From Rubritepida sp. (GTDB lineage Bacteria; Pseudomonadota; Alphaproteobacteria; Acetobacterales; Acetobacteraceae): 6,219 nucleotides of DNA. The notes below the pieces were generated by a model that was not told the DNA's origin, ran no database searches, and saw only the letters and a list, made by a program, of their open reading frames with translations. Shown in pieces: positions 1-5,712 of this stretch; the first letter of the stretch is position 1, and every line of letters starts with the position of its first letter. Made by a program: the position numbers and the translations under genes. The stretch is from the NCBI GenBank assembly GCA_022843345.1, contig JALHNW010000116.1:1-6219 (forward strand), given 5' to 3'.

Positions 1-896
1 CCGCCGCCGCCCAGGCGCGGCCGGTCTCCATCATCGTGCCCTTCGCGCCCGGCGGCTCCACCGACACCGTCTCGCGCCTCATGGCCGAGCGGATGGCGGC
101 GGTCCTGGGCCAGAACGTGGTGGTGGAGAACCGGCCCGGCGCCAACACGGCGATCGGCGCGGAGGCGGTGGCCCGCGCGCAGCCCGACGGCAACACCACC
201 CTGATGGCCGCGGGCACCACGCTGACCATCAACCCGGTGATCCAGCGCAACCTTCCCTACAAGGTGGAGGATTTCGCGCCCATCATCCTCACCTCCACCT
301 TCCCCTTCGCGGTGATCGCCCGCCACGACGGGCCGGCGGACATCGCGGCCCTGGCGGCGGCCGCCCGCGCCCGGCCCGGGCGCATCACCTACGGCACCAA
401 CGGGCCGACGACGCTGACCAACATCGCCATGCTCATGGTGCTGGAGCGGATGGGCGTGACGATGCAGGACGTCACCTACCGCGGCGACGCCCAGGCGATG
501 GGCGACTTCCTGGCCGGCAACCTGGACCTGCTGGTGGTCGCCGGCTCCACCGCCGTGCCGATCTTCCGCAACAACCAGGGCCGCCTGCTGGGCTGGACGA
601 GCGCGGAGCGCCTGCCCTCCACCCCCGGCGTGCCGGCCTTCGCCGAAAGCTACCCCGGGCTGGTGGCGCAATCCTGGTTCGGCATGCTCGCACCCGCGCG
701 CACGCCCGCGCCGGCCATCGCCCGGCTGAACGCGGCCGCCAACGAGGCGCTGGCCGACGGCCGCATCCGCGAGCGCCTGACGAACGAGGGCCAGTTCCTC
801 CAGGGCGGCACGCCGGAGCGCTTCGCCGCCTTCCTGGCGGAGGAGGCGGTGCGCTGGCGCCCCGTCCTGTCGCGCCTGGAGGTGCCGGGGAACTGA
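1..896 (+). CDS. Bug-family (TctC-like) periplasmic solute-binding protein, 5' partial
   Basis: Receptor of the Bug/TctC family: a periplasmic two-lobed binding protein that captures small organic acids or related solutes, classically for a tripartite tricarboxylate transporter. The frame is open from base 3 to the TGA at 894-896, giving 297 visible residues. The fragment opens with AAAQA-RPVS, which looks like the end of a signal peptide with its cleavage site, so only the start codon and most of the signal peptide appear to be missing. Family marks are the PFAPGGSTD loop at visible residues 13-21, VVVENRPGAN near 39-48, AQPDGNTT near 59-66, the YGTNGP ligand-loop region near 130-135 and VTYRGDAQAM near 157-166. 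The C-terminal RWRPVL is also typical. The GTG at base 36 lies inside the mature domain and is not the real start. A second Bug gene follows 88 bp downstream on the same strand, without TctA or TctB nearby. The ligand cannot be read from the sequence. The family call is secure. Confidence 0.93.
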   Translation, partial: AAAQARPVSIIVPFAPGGSTDTVSRLMAERMAAVLGQNVVVENRPGANTAIGAEAVARAQPDGNTTLMAAGTTLTINPVIQRNLPYKVEDFAPIILTSTFPFAVIARHDGPADIAALAAAARARPGRITYGTNGPTTLTNIAMLMVLERMGVTMQDVTYRGDAQAMGDFLAGNLDLLVVAGSTAVPIFRNNQGRLLGWTSAERLPSTPGVPAFAESYPGLVAQSWFGMLAPARTPAPAIARLNAAANEALADGRIRERLTNEGQFLQGGTPERFAAFLAEEAVRWRPVLSRLEVPGN

Positions 897-984
897 TTCC
901 CGCGCCCACGCCATGGGAGCCTTGCGTTTTGCGCCGTCCGGGCCGACATGCGCGCCCACCTGCCGTCCACTGGAGTGAAACGCA

Positions 985-1962
985 ATGACCGTCACCCGGC
1001 GCGCCCTTCCGGCGCTCGCCCTGGCCCCCTTGGCCGCCCCCGCGCTTGCCCAGGCGCGCTTCCCCGACCGGCCGATCACCGTGGTCGTGCCCTTCGCCGC
1101 CGGCGGGCCGACGGACACGGTGGCCCGGCTGGTGGCCGAGGCGATGGGCCGCGACCTGGGCGGCACCGTGGTGGTGGAGAACGTGGGCGGCGCGGGCGGC
1201 ACGCTGGGCGCGCAGCGCGTGGCCCAGGCGCGGCCCGACGGCTACACCCTGCTGGTGCACCACATCGGCATGGCGACGATCCCCACGCTGTACCGCCGCC
1301 TCGCCTACGACCCCGTCAACGGCTTCGAGCCGGTGGGCCTCATCACCGAGGTGCCGATGACGCTGGTGGGCAAGCGCACCATCGAGGCGAACACGATGGC
1401 CGAGCTGGTGGCGCTGGTGCGCCGCCAGGGCGACCGCATCAACCTCGCCAATGCCGGCGTGGGCGCGGCCAGCCACCTGTGCGGCATCCTGTTCCAGTCG
1501 GCGCTGAACCTGCCGCTGACCACCGTGCCCTACCGCGGCACGGGACCCGCGATGAACGACCTGGTGGGCGGCACGGTGGACCTGATGTGCGACCAGACCA
1601 CCAACACGACGGAGCAGATCCGCGCTGGCACCATCAAGGCCTTCGCGGTGACGACGCCCACGCGCGTGGCCTCCCTGCCCGACATCCCCACGACGCGCGA
1701 GGCGGGGATGCCCAACTTCGAGGTGAGCGTGTGGCACGGCCTCTACGCCCCGCGGAACACGCCGGCGGAGATCGTGACCCGCCTTTCCGGCGCCTTGCAG
1801 GTGGCGCTGCGCAACGAGGCGCTGGTGCGCCGCTTCGCCGACCTGGGCACCGACCCGGTGGCGCAGGAGAAGGCGACGCCGGCCGCGCACCGCGCCTTCT
1901 GGCAGGCCGACGCGGCGCGCTGGCGGCCGATCATCCAGGCCGCGGGGCAGTTCGCGGACTGA
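985..1962 (+). CDS. Bug-family (TctC-like) periplasmic solute-binding protein
   Basis: Complete 325-residue receptor of the Bug/TctC family, normal length, expected in the periplasm. The ATG at 985 has GGAG at 972-975, nine bases upstream, and is followed at once by a signal peptide: TRR at residues 4-6, a short Ala/Leu-rich core, and an ALA-QA cleavage region near residue 22. The T-R-R-A-L pattern could be a minimal Tat signal, but Sec is equally possible. Diagnostic motifs are VVPFAAGGPTD at 34-44, VVVEN at 62-66, ARPDGYTLL at 82-90, NAGVGAASHLCG at 156-167, VPYRGTGPAMNDL at 181-193 and DLMCDQTTNTTEQI at 199-212, followed by the usual LPDIPTTREAG and the C-terminal RWRPII. These match the well-populated subfamily in which the loop reads AGVGxASHLCG. 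It is clearly diverged from the upstream Bug gene, so the pair is not a recent duplication. No transporter membrane genes are in view. It may be co-transcribed with the gene before it, as I see no convincing promoter or terminator in the 88-bp gap. The substrate is unknown. Confidence 0.95.
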   Translation: MTVTRRALPALALAPLAAPALAQARFPDRPITVVVPFAAGGPTDTVARLVAEAMGRDLGGTVVVENVGGAGGTLGAQRVAQARPDGYTLLVHHIGMATIPTLYRRLAYDPVNGFEPVGLITEVPMTLVGKRTIEANTMAELVALVRRQGDRINLANAGVGAASHLCGILFQSALNLPLTTVPYRGTGPAMNDLVGGTVDLMCDQTTNTTEQIRAGTIKAFAVTTPTRVASLPDIPTTREAGMPNFEVSVWHGLYAPRNTPAEIVTRLSGALQVALRNEALVRRFADLGTDPVAQEKATPAAHRAFWQADAARWRPIIQAAGQFAD

Positions 1963-1963
1963 T

Positions 1964-2000
1964 GGGGGCATGCCGGGGCGCCGCGCGCGCCCCGGCCCCC
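1964..2000 (+). terminator. GC-rich hairpin just after the second Bug gene, probable terminator
   Basis: Two bases past the stop codon is a perfect 9-bp inverted repeat: CCGGGGCGC at 1973-1981 and GCGCCCCGG at 1987-1995, with a 5-base loop. An outer GGGGG (1964-1968) can pair with CCCCC (1996-2000) across a bulge of four bases (1969-1972). The stem is seen directly. No T-run follows it (the next bases are AAGTTCC), so intrinsic termination is uncertain. It may stabilise the 3' end or act with Rho. Its position between the receptor genes and the dnaK promoter region fits a transcription boundary. Confidence 0.55.
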
Positions 2001-2019
2001 AAGTTCCGGCCCCTCCCCC

Positions 2020-2048
2020 CTTGCGGCCGGCCGGGCGGCTGAATATGT
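2020..2048 (+). promoter_or_regulatory. Candidate RpoH (sigma-32) heat-shock promoter of dnaK
   Basis: CTTG at 2020-2023 is followed after exactly 18 bases by AATATGT at 2042-2048. The alphaproteobacterial heat-shock consensus is usually given as CTTG-N17/18-CYTATNT. Here the CTTG and the TATNT half match, while the leading CY does not. A start about 7 bases downstream would give a leader of roughly 80 bases. An overlapping alternative with the same spacing is GCTG at 2038-2041 with CCATACC at 2060-2066, and CCCCAT at 2065-2070 resembles the E. coli sigma-32 -10 element. The reading is tentative because short motifs are easy to match. No CIRCE-type operator (TTAGCACTC-N9-GAGTGCTAA) is present, so control by HrcA is not indicated. 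Confidence 0.4.
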
Positions 2049-2081
2049 CGCGCAGAGTTCCATACCCCATCCGCGAGGGGC

Positions 2082-2112
2082 GGGACGCGGTGCCTTCTCA
2101 GGGCCGCCTCCC
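2082..2112 (+). other. Possible stem-loop in the dnaK 5' leader
   Basis: GGGACGCGG at 2082-2090 can pair with CCGCCTCCC at 2104-2112, giving nine positions with one C-C mismatch. An inner CCT/AGG stem (2093-2095 with 2100-2102) closes a TCTC loop. The structure ends 13 bases before the Shine-Dalgarno sequence AAGGAG (2126-2131), so as drawn it does not hide it. The CTCC at 2108-2111 in its 3' arm could instead pair with the GGAG of the Shine-Dalgarno. GC-rich sequence makes such pairings common, so this is weak support for a regulatory leader. Confidence 0.25.
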
Positions 2113-2138
2113 ACGCCGCCGCATCAAGGAGACGACGG

Positions 2139-4049
2139 ATGAGCAAAGTCATCGGCATCGACCTCGGCACGACCAATTCCTGCGTCGCCATCATGGAAGG
2201 CGGCGAGGTGAAGGTGCTGGAGAACGCGGAGGGCGCGCGCACCACCCCCTCCATGGTCGCCTTCAGCAAGACCGGCGAGCGGCTGGTGGGCCAGAGCGCC
2301 AAGCGCCAGGCCGTCACCAACCCCACCAACACCCTGTATGCCGTGAAGCGCCTGATCGGCCGCAAGTTCGACGACGCGATGGTGCAGAAGGAGAAGGGCC
2401 TGGCCCCCTTCGCCATCGCCCGCGCGGACAACGGCGACGCCTGGGTCGAGGTGGACGGCAAGAAGTACGCCCCCCAGCAGATCAGCGCCAACATCCTCAC
2501 CAAGATGAAGGACACGGCCGAGGCCTACCTGGGCGAGAAGGTGACGCAGGCCGTCATCACCGTGCCCGCCTACTTCAACGACGCCCAGCGGCAGGCCACC
2601 AAGGAGGCCGGCGCCATCGCGGGCCTCGAGGTGCTGCGCATCATCAACGAGCCGACGGCCGCCGCACTCGCCTACGGCATGGACAAGAAGGCCACCGGCA
2701 CCATCGCGGTCTATGACCTCGGCGGCGGCACCTTCGACGTGTCCATCCTGGAGATCGGCGACGGCGTCTTCGAGGTTAAGAGCACGAACGGCGACACCTT
2801 CCTCGGCGGCGAGGATTTCGACCAGCGGATCATCGATTACCTGGCGGACGAGTTCAAGCGCGAGAACGGCATCGACCTGCGCGGCGACAAGCTGGCCCTG
2901 CAGCGCCTGAAGGAAGCCGGCGAGAAGGCGAAGATCGAGCTGTCGTCGAGCAAGCAGACCGAGATCAACCTGCCCTTCATCACCGCCGACGCCAGCGGGC
3001 CGAAGCACCTCGTCATGCAGCTCACCCGCGCCAAGCTCGAGGCGCTGGTGGACGACCTGGTGCAGCGCACGCTGGAGCCCTGCAAGCAGGCGCTGAAGGA
3101 TGCCGGCCTGGCCGCGGGCGAGGTGGACGAGGTGATCCTGGTCGGCGGCATGACGCGCATGCCCAAGGTCGTCGAGGCGGTGAAGGCCTTCTTCGGCAAG
3201 GAGCCCGCGCGCAACGTCAACCCCGACGAGGTGGTCGCCATCGGCGCCGCCATCCAGGGCGGCGTGCTGAAGGGCGACGTCAAGGACGTGCTGCTGCTGG
3301 ACGTGACGCCGCTCTCGCTCGGCATCGAGACGCTGGGCGGGGTGTTCACGCGCCTGATCGACCGCAACACGACCATCCCCACCAAGAAGTCGCAGACCTT
3401 CTCGACGGCGGACGACAACCAGACGGCCGTGACCATCAAGGTGTTCCAGGGCGAGCGCGAGATGGCGGCCGACAACAAGCTGCTGGGCAACTTCGACCTC
3501 ACCGGCATCCCGGGCGCGCCCCGCGGCGTGCCGCAGATCGAGGTGACCTTCGACATCGACGCCAACGGAATCGTGTCCGTGAGCGCGAAGGACAAGGCCA
3601 CGGGCAAGGAGCAGCAGATCCGCATCCAGGCCAAGTCCGGCCTGAGCGACGCCGACATCGAGAAGATGGTGCGCGACGCCGAGGCGAACGCCGAGGCCGA
3701 CAAGAAGCGCCGCGCGGCGGTGGAGGCCAAGAACGGCCTCGACGCCCTGGTGCACGCCACCGAGAAGACCATCCGCGACAACGCGGACAAGGTCCCCGCC
3801 CCGGAGAAGGAGGCCGCCGAGGCCGCCATCGCCGAGGCCCGCACGGCGATGGAGGGCGGCGACGCCGAGGCCATCGACGCGGCGGCGGAGAAGCTGTCCC
3901 AGGCCTCCATGAAGCTGGGCGAGGCCATGTACAAGGCCGAGCAGGCTTCGCAGCAGGCGAACCCGCAGCCCGACGCCACCCCGGGTGGCGAGAAGGTGGT
4001 GGACGCCGACTTCGAGGAAGTGGACCCGAAGAAGCAGAAGAAGTCGTAA
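2139..4049 (+). CDS. dnaK: Molecular chaperone DnaK (Hsp70)
   Basis: Cytoplasmic Hsp70 chaperone. It binds exposed hydrophobic stretches of unfolded proteins in an ATP-driven cycle, with DnaJ stimulating ATP hydrolysis and GrpE exchanging nucleotide. It has 636 residues, normal for bacterial DnaK. The ATG has AAGGAG at 2126-2131, seven bases upstream. The nucleotide-binding domain carries IDLGTTNS (7-14), the catalytic lysine K70 in [24 protein letters not shown] (142-158), [12 protein letters not shown] (169-180) with E171, [10 protein letters not shown] (193-202) with T198 matching the autophosphorylation threonine, and [11 protein letters not shown] (332-342). The hydrophobic interdomain linker with [14 protein letters not shown] spans about 383-401. 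The substrate-binding beta domain and helical lid follow, and a disordered tail ends in [17 protein letters not shown]. All key residues are intact. dnaJ follows 78 bp downstream, past a terminator-like hairpin. grpE and hrcA are not in the window. Heat-shock control is suggested by the candidate RpoH promoter upstream. Confidence 0.99.
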   Translation: MSKVIGIDLGTTNSCVAIMEGGEVKVLENAEGARTTPSMVAFSKTGERLVGQSAKRQAVTNPTNTLYAVKRLIGRKFDDAMVQKEKGLAPFAIARADNGDAWVEVDGKKYAPQQISANILTKMKDTAEAYLGEKVTQAVITVPAYFNDAQRQATKEAGAIAGLEVLRIINEPTAAALAYGMDKKATGTIAVYDLGGGTFDVSILEIGDGVFEVKSTNGDTFLGGEDFDQRIIDYLADEFKRENGIDLRGDKLALQRLKEAGEKAKIELSSSKQTEINLPFITADASGPKHLVMQLTRAKLEALVDDLVQRTLEPCKQALKDAGLAAGEVDEVILVGGMTRMPKVVEAVKAFFGKEPARNVNPDEVVAIGAAIQGGVLKGDVKDVLLLDVTPLSLGIETLGGVFTRLIDRNTTIPTKKSQTFSTADDNQTAVTIKVFQGEREMAADNKLLGNFDLTGIPGAPRGVPQIEVTFDIDANGIVSVSAKDKATGKEQQIRIQAKSGLSDADIEKMVRDAEANAEADKKRRAAVEAKNGLDALVHATEKTIRDNADKVPAPEKEAAEAAIAEARTAMEGGDAEAIDAAAEKLSQASMKLGEAMYKAEQASQQANPQPDATPGGEKVVDADFEEVDPKKQKKS

Positions 4050-4073
4050 GGGCGCTCACGGCGATGCACGGCA

Positions 4074-4111
4074 GGCGCCCGGGTCAGCGATGGCCCGGGC
4101 GTCGCTTCTTT
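4074..4111 (+). terminator. Terminator-like hairpin between dnaK and dnaJ
   Basis: The arms GGCGCCCGGGTCA (4074-4086) and TGGCCCGGGCGTC (4091-4103) form a 13-bp stem with two G-U wobbles and no bulge. It is closed by a GCGA tetraloop of the stable GNRA class. Two bases later comes TTCTTT (4106-4111), the most T-rich run in this gap. This has the form of a moderately efficient intrinsic terminator. Since it lies inside the dnaK-dnaJ unit, the likely role is partial termination or processing and protection of the dnaK 3' end, so that more DnaK than DnaJ is made. Confidence 0.72.
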
Positions 4112-4127
4112 GGACGGGACTGGATTG

Positions 4128-5258
4128 ATGGCCAAGCGTGATTTCTACGAGGTCCTCGGCGTCGCCCGCGACGCCTCCGAGGACGACCTGAAGAAGGCCT
4201 ACCGCAAGCTCGCCATGAAGTGGCACCCGGACCGCAACGCCGGGAACGACGAGGCCGAGGGCCGCTTCAAGGAAGTGAACGAGGCCTACGACACGCTGAA
4301 GGACGCGGAGAAGCGCGCCGCCTACGACCGCTACGGCCACGCCGCCTTCGAGGGCGGCAACGGCGGCGGCGGCGCCGGCCCCTTCGGCGGCGGCGGTTTC
4401 GAGGACATCTTCGAGGAGATGTTCGGCCGCTTCGGCGGGCGCCAGGGCGGTGGCCAGCGCGCCAGCGCCGGCCGCGGCGCCGACCTGCGCCAGGAAGTGC
4501 AGATCACGCTGGAGGAAGCCTTCGCCGGCGTGAAGAAGACGATCCGCGTGCCCAGCAGCGTGTCCTGCGAGGCGTGCTCCGGCTCGGGCGCCGATGGCGG
4601 CTCGGCCAATGTCCAGCAATGCGGCACCTGCCGCGGGGCCGGCAAGGTGCGCGCCCAGCAGGGCTTCTTCCTGATCGAGCGCACCTGCCCCACCTGCTCG
4701 GGAACCGGGCGCACCATCAAGAACCCCTGCAAGGTCTGCCAGGGCGCCGGCCGCGTGCAGCGCGACCGCACCCTCTCCGTCGCCATCCCGGCGGGCGTGG
4801 AGGACGGCACGCGCATCCGCCTCACCGGCGAGGGCGAGGCCGGGCTGCGCGGCGCGCCGGCGGGCGACCTCTACGTGGACGTGGGCGTCGCGCCCCACCC
4901 GATCTTCACGCGCGAGGGGCCGAACGTCATGGTGCGCGTGCCGATCCGCATGGCGCAGGCCGCACTCGGCGCCACGGTGGAGGTGCCCTCCATCGAGGGC
5001 GGGCGGTCGGCCGTGAAGATCCCCGCCGGCACCCAGACGGGCGACAACTTCCGCCTGCGCGGCAAGGGCTTCTCCGTGCTGCGCTCGGCCGCGCGGGGCG
5101 ACATGTACGTGCAGGTGGCGGTCGAGACGCCGCAATCGCTGACCCCGAAGCAACGCGAATTGCTGGAGGCCTTCGAGGCGGAAAGCGCGCGCGGCGACAA
5201 TTCCTCGCCCGAGAGCGAGGGCTTCTTCGCCAAGGTGCGGGACTTCTGGAAGGGCTGA
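4128..5258 (+). CDS. dnaJ: Co-chaperone DnaJ (Hsp40, type A)
   Basis: J-domain co-chaperone that delivers unfolded proteins to DnaK and triggers its ATPase. It has 376 residues, normal for full-length bacterial DnaJ. I chose the ATG at 4128 ([12 protein letters not shown]) because it matches the conserved DnaJ N-terminus. An in-frame TTG at 4110 would add only six unconserved residues and falls in the T-rich tail of the upstream hairpin. The Shine-Dalgarno is weak (GGGA at 4116-4119). Domains in order are the J domain at about 1-70 with the essential HPD at 33-35, the Gly/Phe-rich linker at about 76-107 including EDIFEEMFG, and four CxxCxGxG zinc motifs at 147-154, 165-172, 187-194 and 201-208, all intact. 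The two C-terminal beta domains follow, with [19 protein letters not shown] and the later RLRGKGF. The gene is on the same strand as dnaK and likely shares its transcript. Its stop codon directly abuts the stop of the opposite-strand PRC-barrel gene. Confidence 0.99.
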   Translation: MAKRDFYEVLGVARDASEDDLKKAYRKLAMKWHPDRNAGNDEAEGRFKEVNEAYDTLKDAEKRAAYDRYGHAAFEGGNGGGGAGPFGGGGFEDIFEEMFGRFGGRQGGGQRASAGRGADLRQEVQITLEEAFAGVKKTIRVPSSVSCEACSGSGADGGSANVQQCGTCRGAGKVRAQQGFFLIERTCPTCSGTGRTIKNPCKVCQGAGRVQRDRTLSVAIPAGVEDGTRIRLTGEGEAGLRGAPAGDLYVDVGVAPHPIFTREGPNVMVRVPIRMAQAALGATVEVPSIEGGRSAVKIPAGTQTGDNFRLRGKGFSVLRSAARGDMYVQVAVETPQSLTPKQRELLEAFEAESARGDNSSPESEGFFAKVRDFWKG

Positions 5259-5633
5259 TCAGGCCGGGGACGGGCCCCAGTAGCGGTCCGCCCCCGACCA
5301 CGGGTCGGCCGCCTCCGCGTCGTAGGAGGGCGCGGCCTCCAGCCGGTCCAGCGTCAGGTTCGGCAGCACGAAGCCGCCCAGCCGCCGGCTGTAGGTGAGC
5401 ACCTGCCACGGCACGGCGACGTGGCGCGCGCCCATGCCCAGGAAGCCGCCGAACTCCAGCACGGCATAGGCCACCTGCCCCGTGGCCTTGGTGATCATCA
5501 CGTCCTCGACCGTGCCGATCTGCACGTCGTCGGGGCCGTAGACGGCGGTGCCGGCCACCTTGCCGGCGGCGATCAGCCGGCCGGCGGTGCCTTCGGTCAG
5601 GTCGTCGCTGGTGGGTGCCACGGGCGTGCTCAT
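5259..5633 (-). CDS. PRC-barrel domain protein
   Basis: Small protein of 124 residues on the minus strand with a single PRC-barrel fold covering about residues 14-90. Recognisable parts are TAGRLIAAGKVAGTAVYGP, then IGTVEDVMITKATGQVAYAV, LEFGGFLGMGARHVAVPW and a final strand near LGGFVLPNL. PRC-barrels occur in photosynthetic reaction-centre subunit H and in the ribosome-maturation factor RimM. Stand-alone forms of this type are common in alphaproteobacteria and their role is mostly unknown. There is no signal peptide or membrane segment, so it is probably cytoplasmic. A short tail with aromatic and acidic residues (WSGADRYWG) ends the protein. The ATG at 5633 is chosen because it sits just before the domain. 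It lacks a well-spaced Shine-Dalgarno (GGGG is only one base away), so an upstream in-frame GTG at 5681 cannot be excluded. The gene converges on dnaJ and diverges from dapB, so it is its own transcription unit. Confidence 0.88.
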   Translation of the reverse strand: MSTPVAPTSDDLTEGTAGRLIAAGKVAGTAVYGPDDVQIGTVEDVMITKATGQVAYAVLEFGGFLGMGARHVAVPWQVLTYSRRLGGFVLPNLTLDRLEAAPSYDAEAADPWSGADRYWGPSPA

Positions 5634-5637
5634 GCCC

Positions 5638-5670
5638 CGCGCAACGGCCCGCCCTGGCGCCGGTTGCGCG
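5638..5670. promoter_or_regulatory. 8-bp dyad upstream of the PRC-barrel gene, possible operator or leader hairpin
   Basis: CGCGCAAC at 5638-5645 and GTTGCGCG at 5663-5670 are perfect inverted repeats, 25 bp centre to centre. Allowing one extra base on the right side adds two more pairs. The left arm begins four bases upstream of the PRC-barrel start codon. The spacing of about two and a half helical turns could suit a dimeric regulator, or the repeat could fold as a hairpin in the leader RNA of the minus-strand gene. No known regulator site is recognised. Confidence 0.3.
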
Positions 5671-5684
5671 CCCTGTGGCACATC

Positions 5685-5698
5685 GGTGCGATCGGACC
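5685..5698. promoter_or_regulatory. 14-bp imperfect palindrome next to the dapB ribosome-binding site
   Basis: GGTGCGATCGGACC is symmetric about its centre except for one base pair, with a CGATCG core. It ends two bases before the dapB Shine-Dalgarno (GGAGGGGG at 5701-5708), where a bound protein could affect dapB expression. No matching regulator is recognised, and short GC-rich palindromes arise by chance. Confidence 0.2.
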
Positions 5699-5712
5699 AC
5701 GGAGGGGGCGGC

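Noticed and set aside
922..950. Possible promoter TTGCGT-N17-GACATG before the second Bug gene
   Set aside because: The -10 matches only two of six consensus positions, so it is not reliable enough to annotate.
901..959. 9-bp direct repeat CGCGCCCAC at 901-909 and 951-959 between the two Bug genes
   Set aside because: The two copies are exactly 50 bp apart, but the repeat is short, GC-rich and without any associated promoter or site. Chance is the simplest explanation.
2024..2033. 10-bp perfect palindrome CGGCCGGCCG in the dnaK upstream region
   Set aside because: Alternating CGG/CCG runs produce such palindromes often at this GC content. It lies in the spacer of the candidate promoter with no further support as an operator.
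472..2070. Minus-strand open frame spanning both Bug genes
   Set aside because: It crosses a gene boundary and an intergenic gap with an Arg/Gly/His-rich low-complexity product, typical of a GC-rich shadow frame.
2124..3755. Long minus-strand open frame (543 codons) opposite dnaK
   Set aside because: Open frames antisense to hsp70 genes are a known artefact of their codon bias. The translation is a low-complexity Leu/Ala/His/Arg/Gly-rich sequence without recognisable domains, and the plus strand clearly encodes DnaK.
2837..4135. Second long minus-strand open frame (432 codons) opposite dnaK
   Set aside because: The Ser/Arg/Ala-rich translation has no recognisable motif. High GC removes stop codons from shadow frames.
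4056..5153. Minus-strand open frame opposite dnaJ
   Set aside because: It shows only Ala/Gly/His/Leu-rich repetition that mirrors the Gly-rich and zinc-finger coding of dnaJ.
5664..5692. Possible dapB promoter TTGCGC-N17-TGCGAT
   Set aside because: Only three of six bases match in each hexamer. A dapB promoter must exist here, but this match does not identify it.
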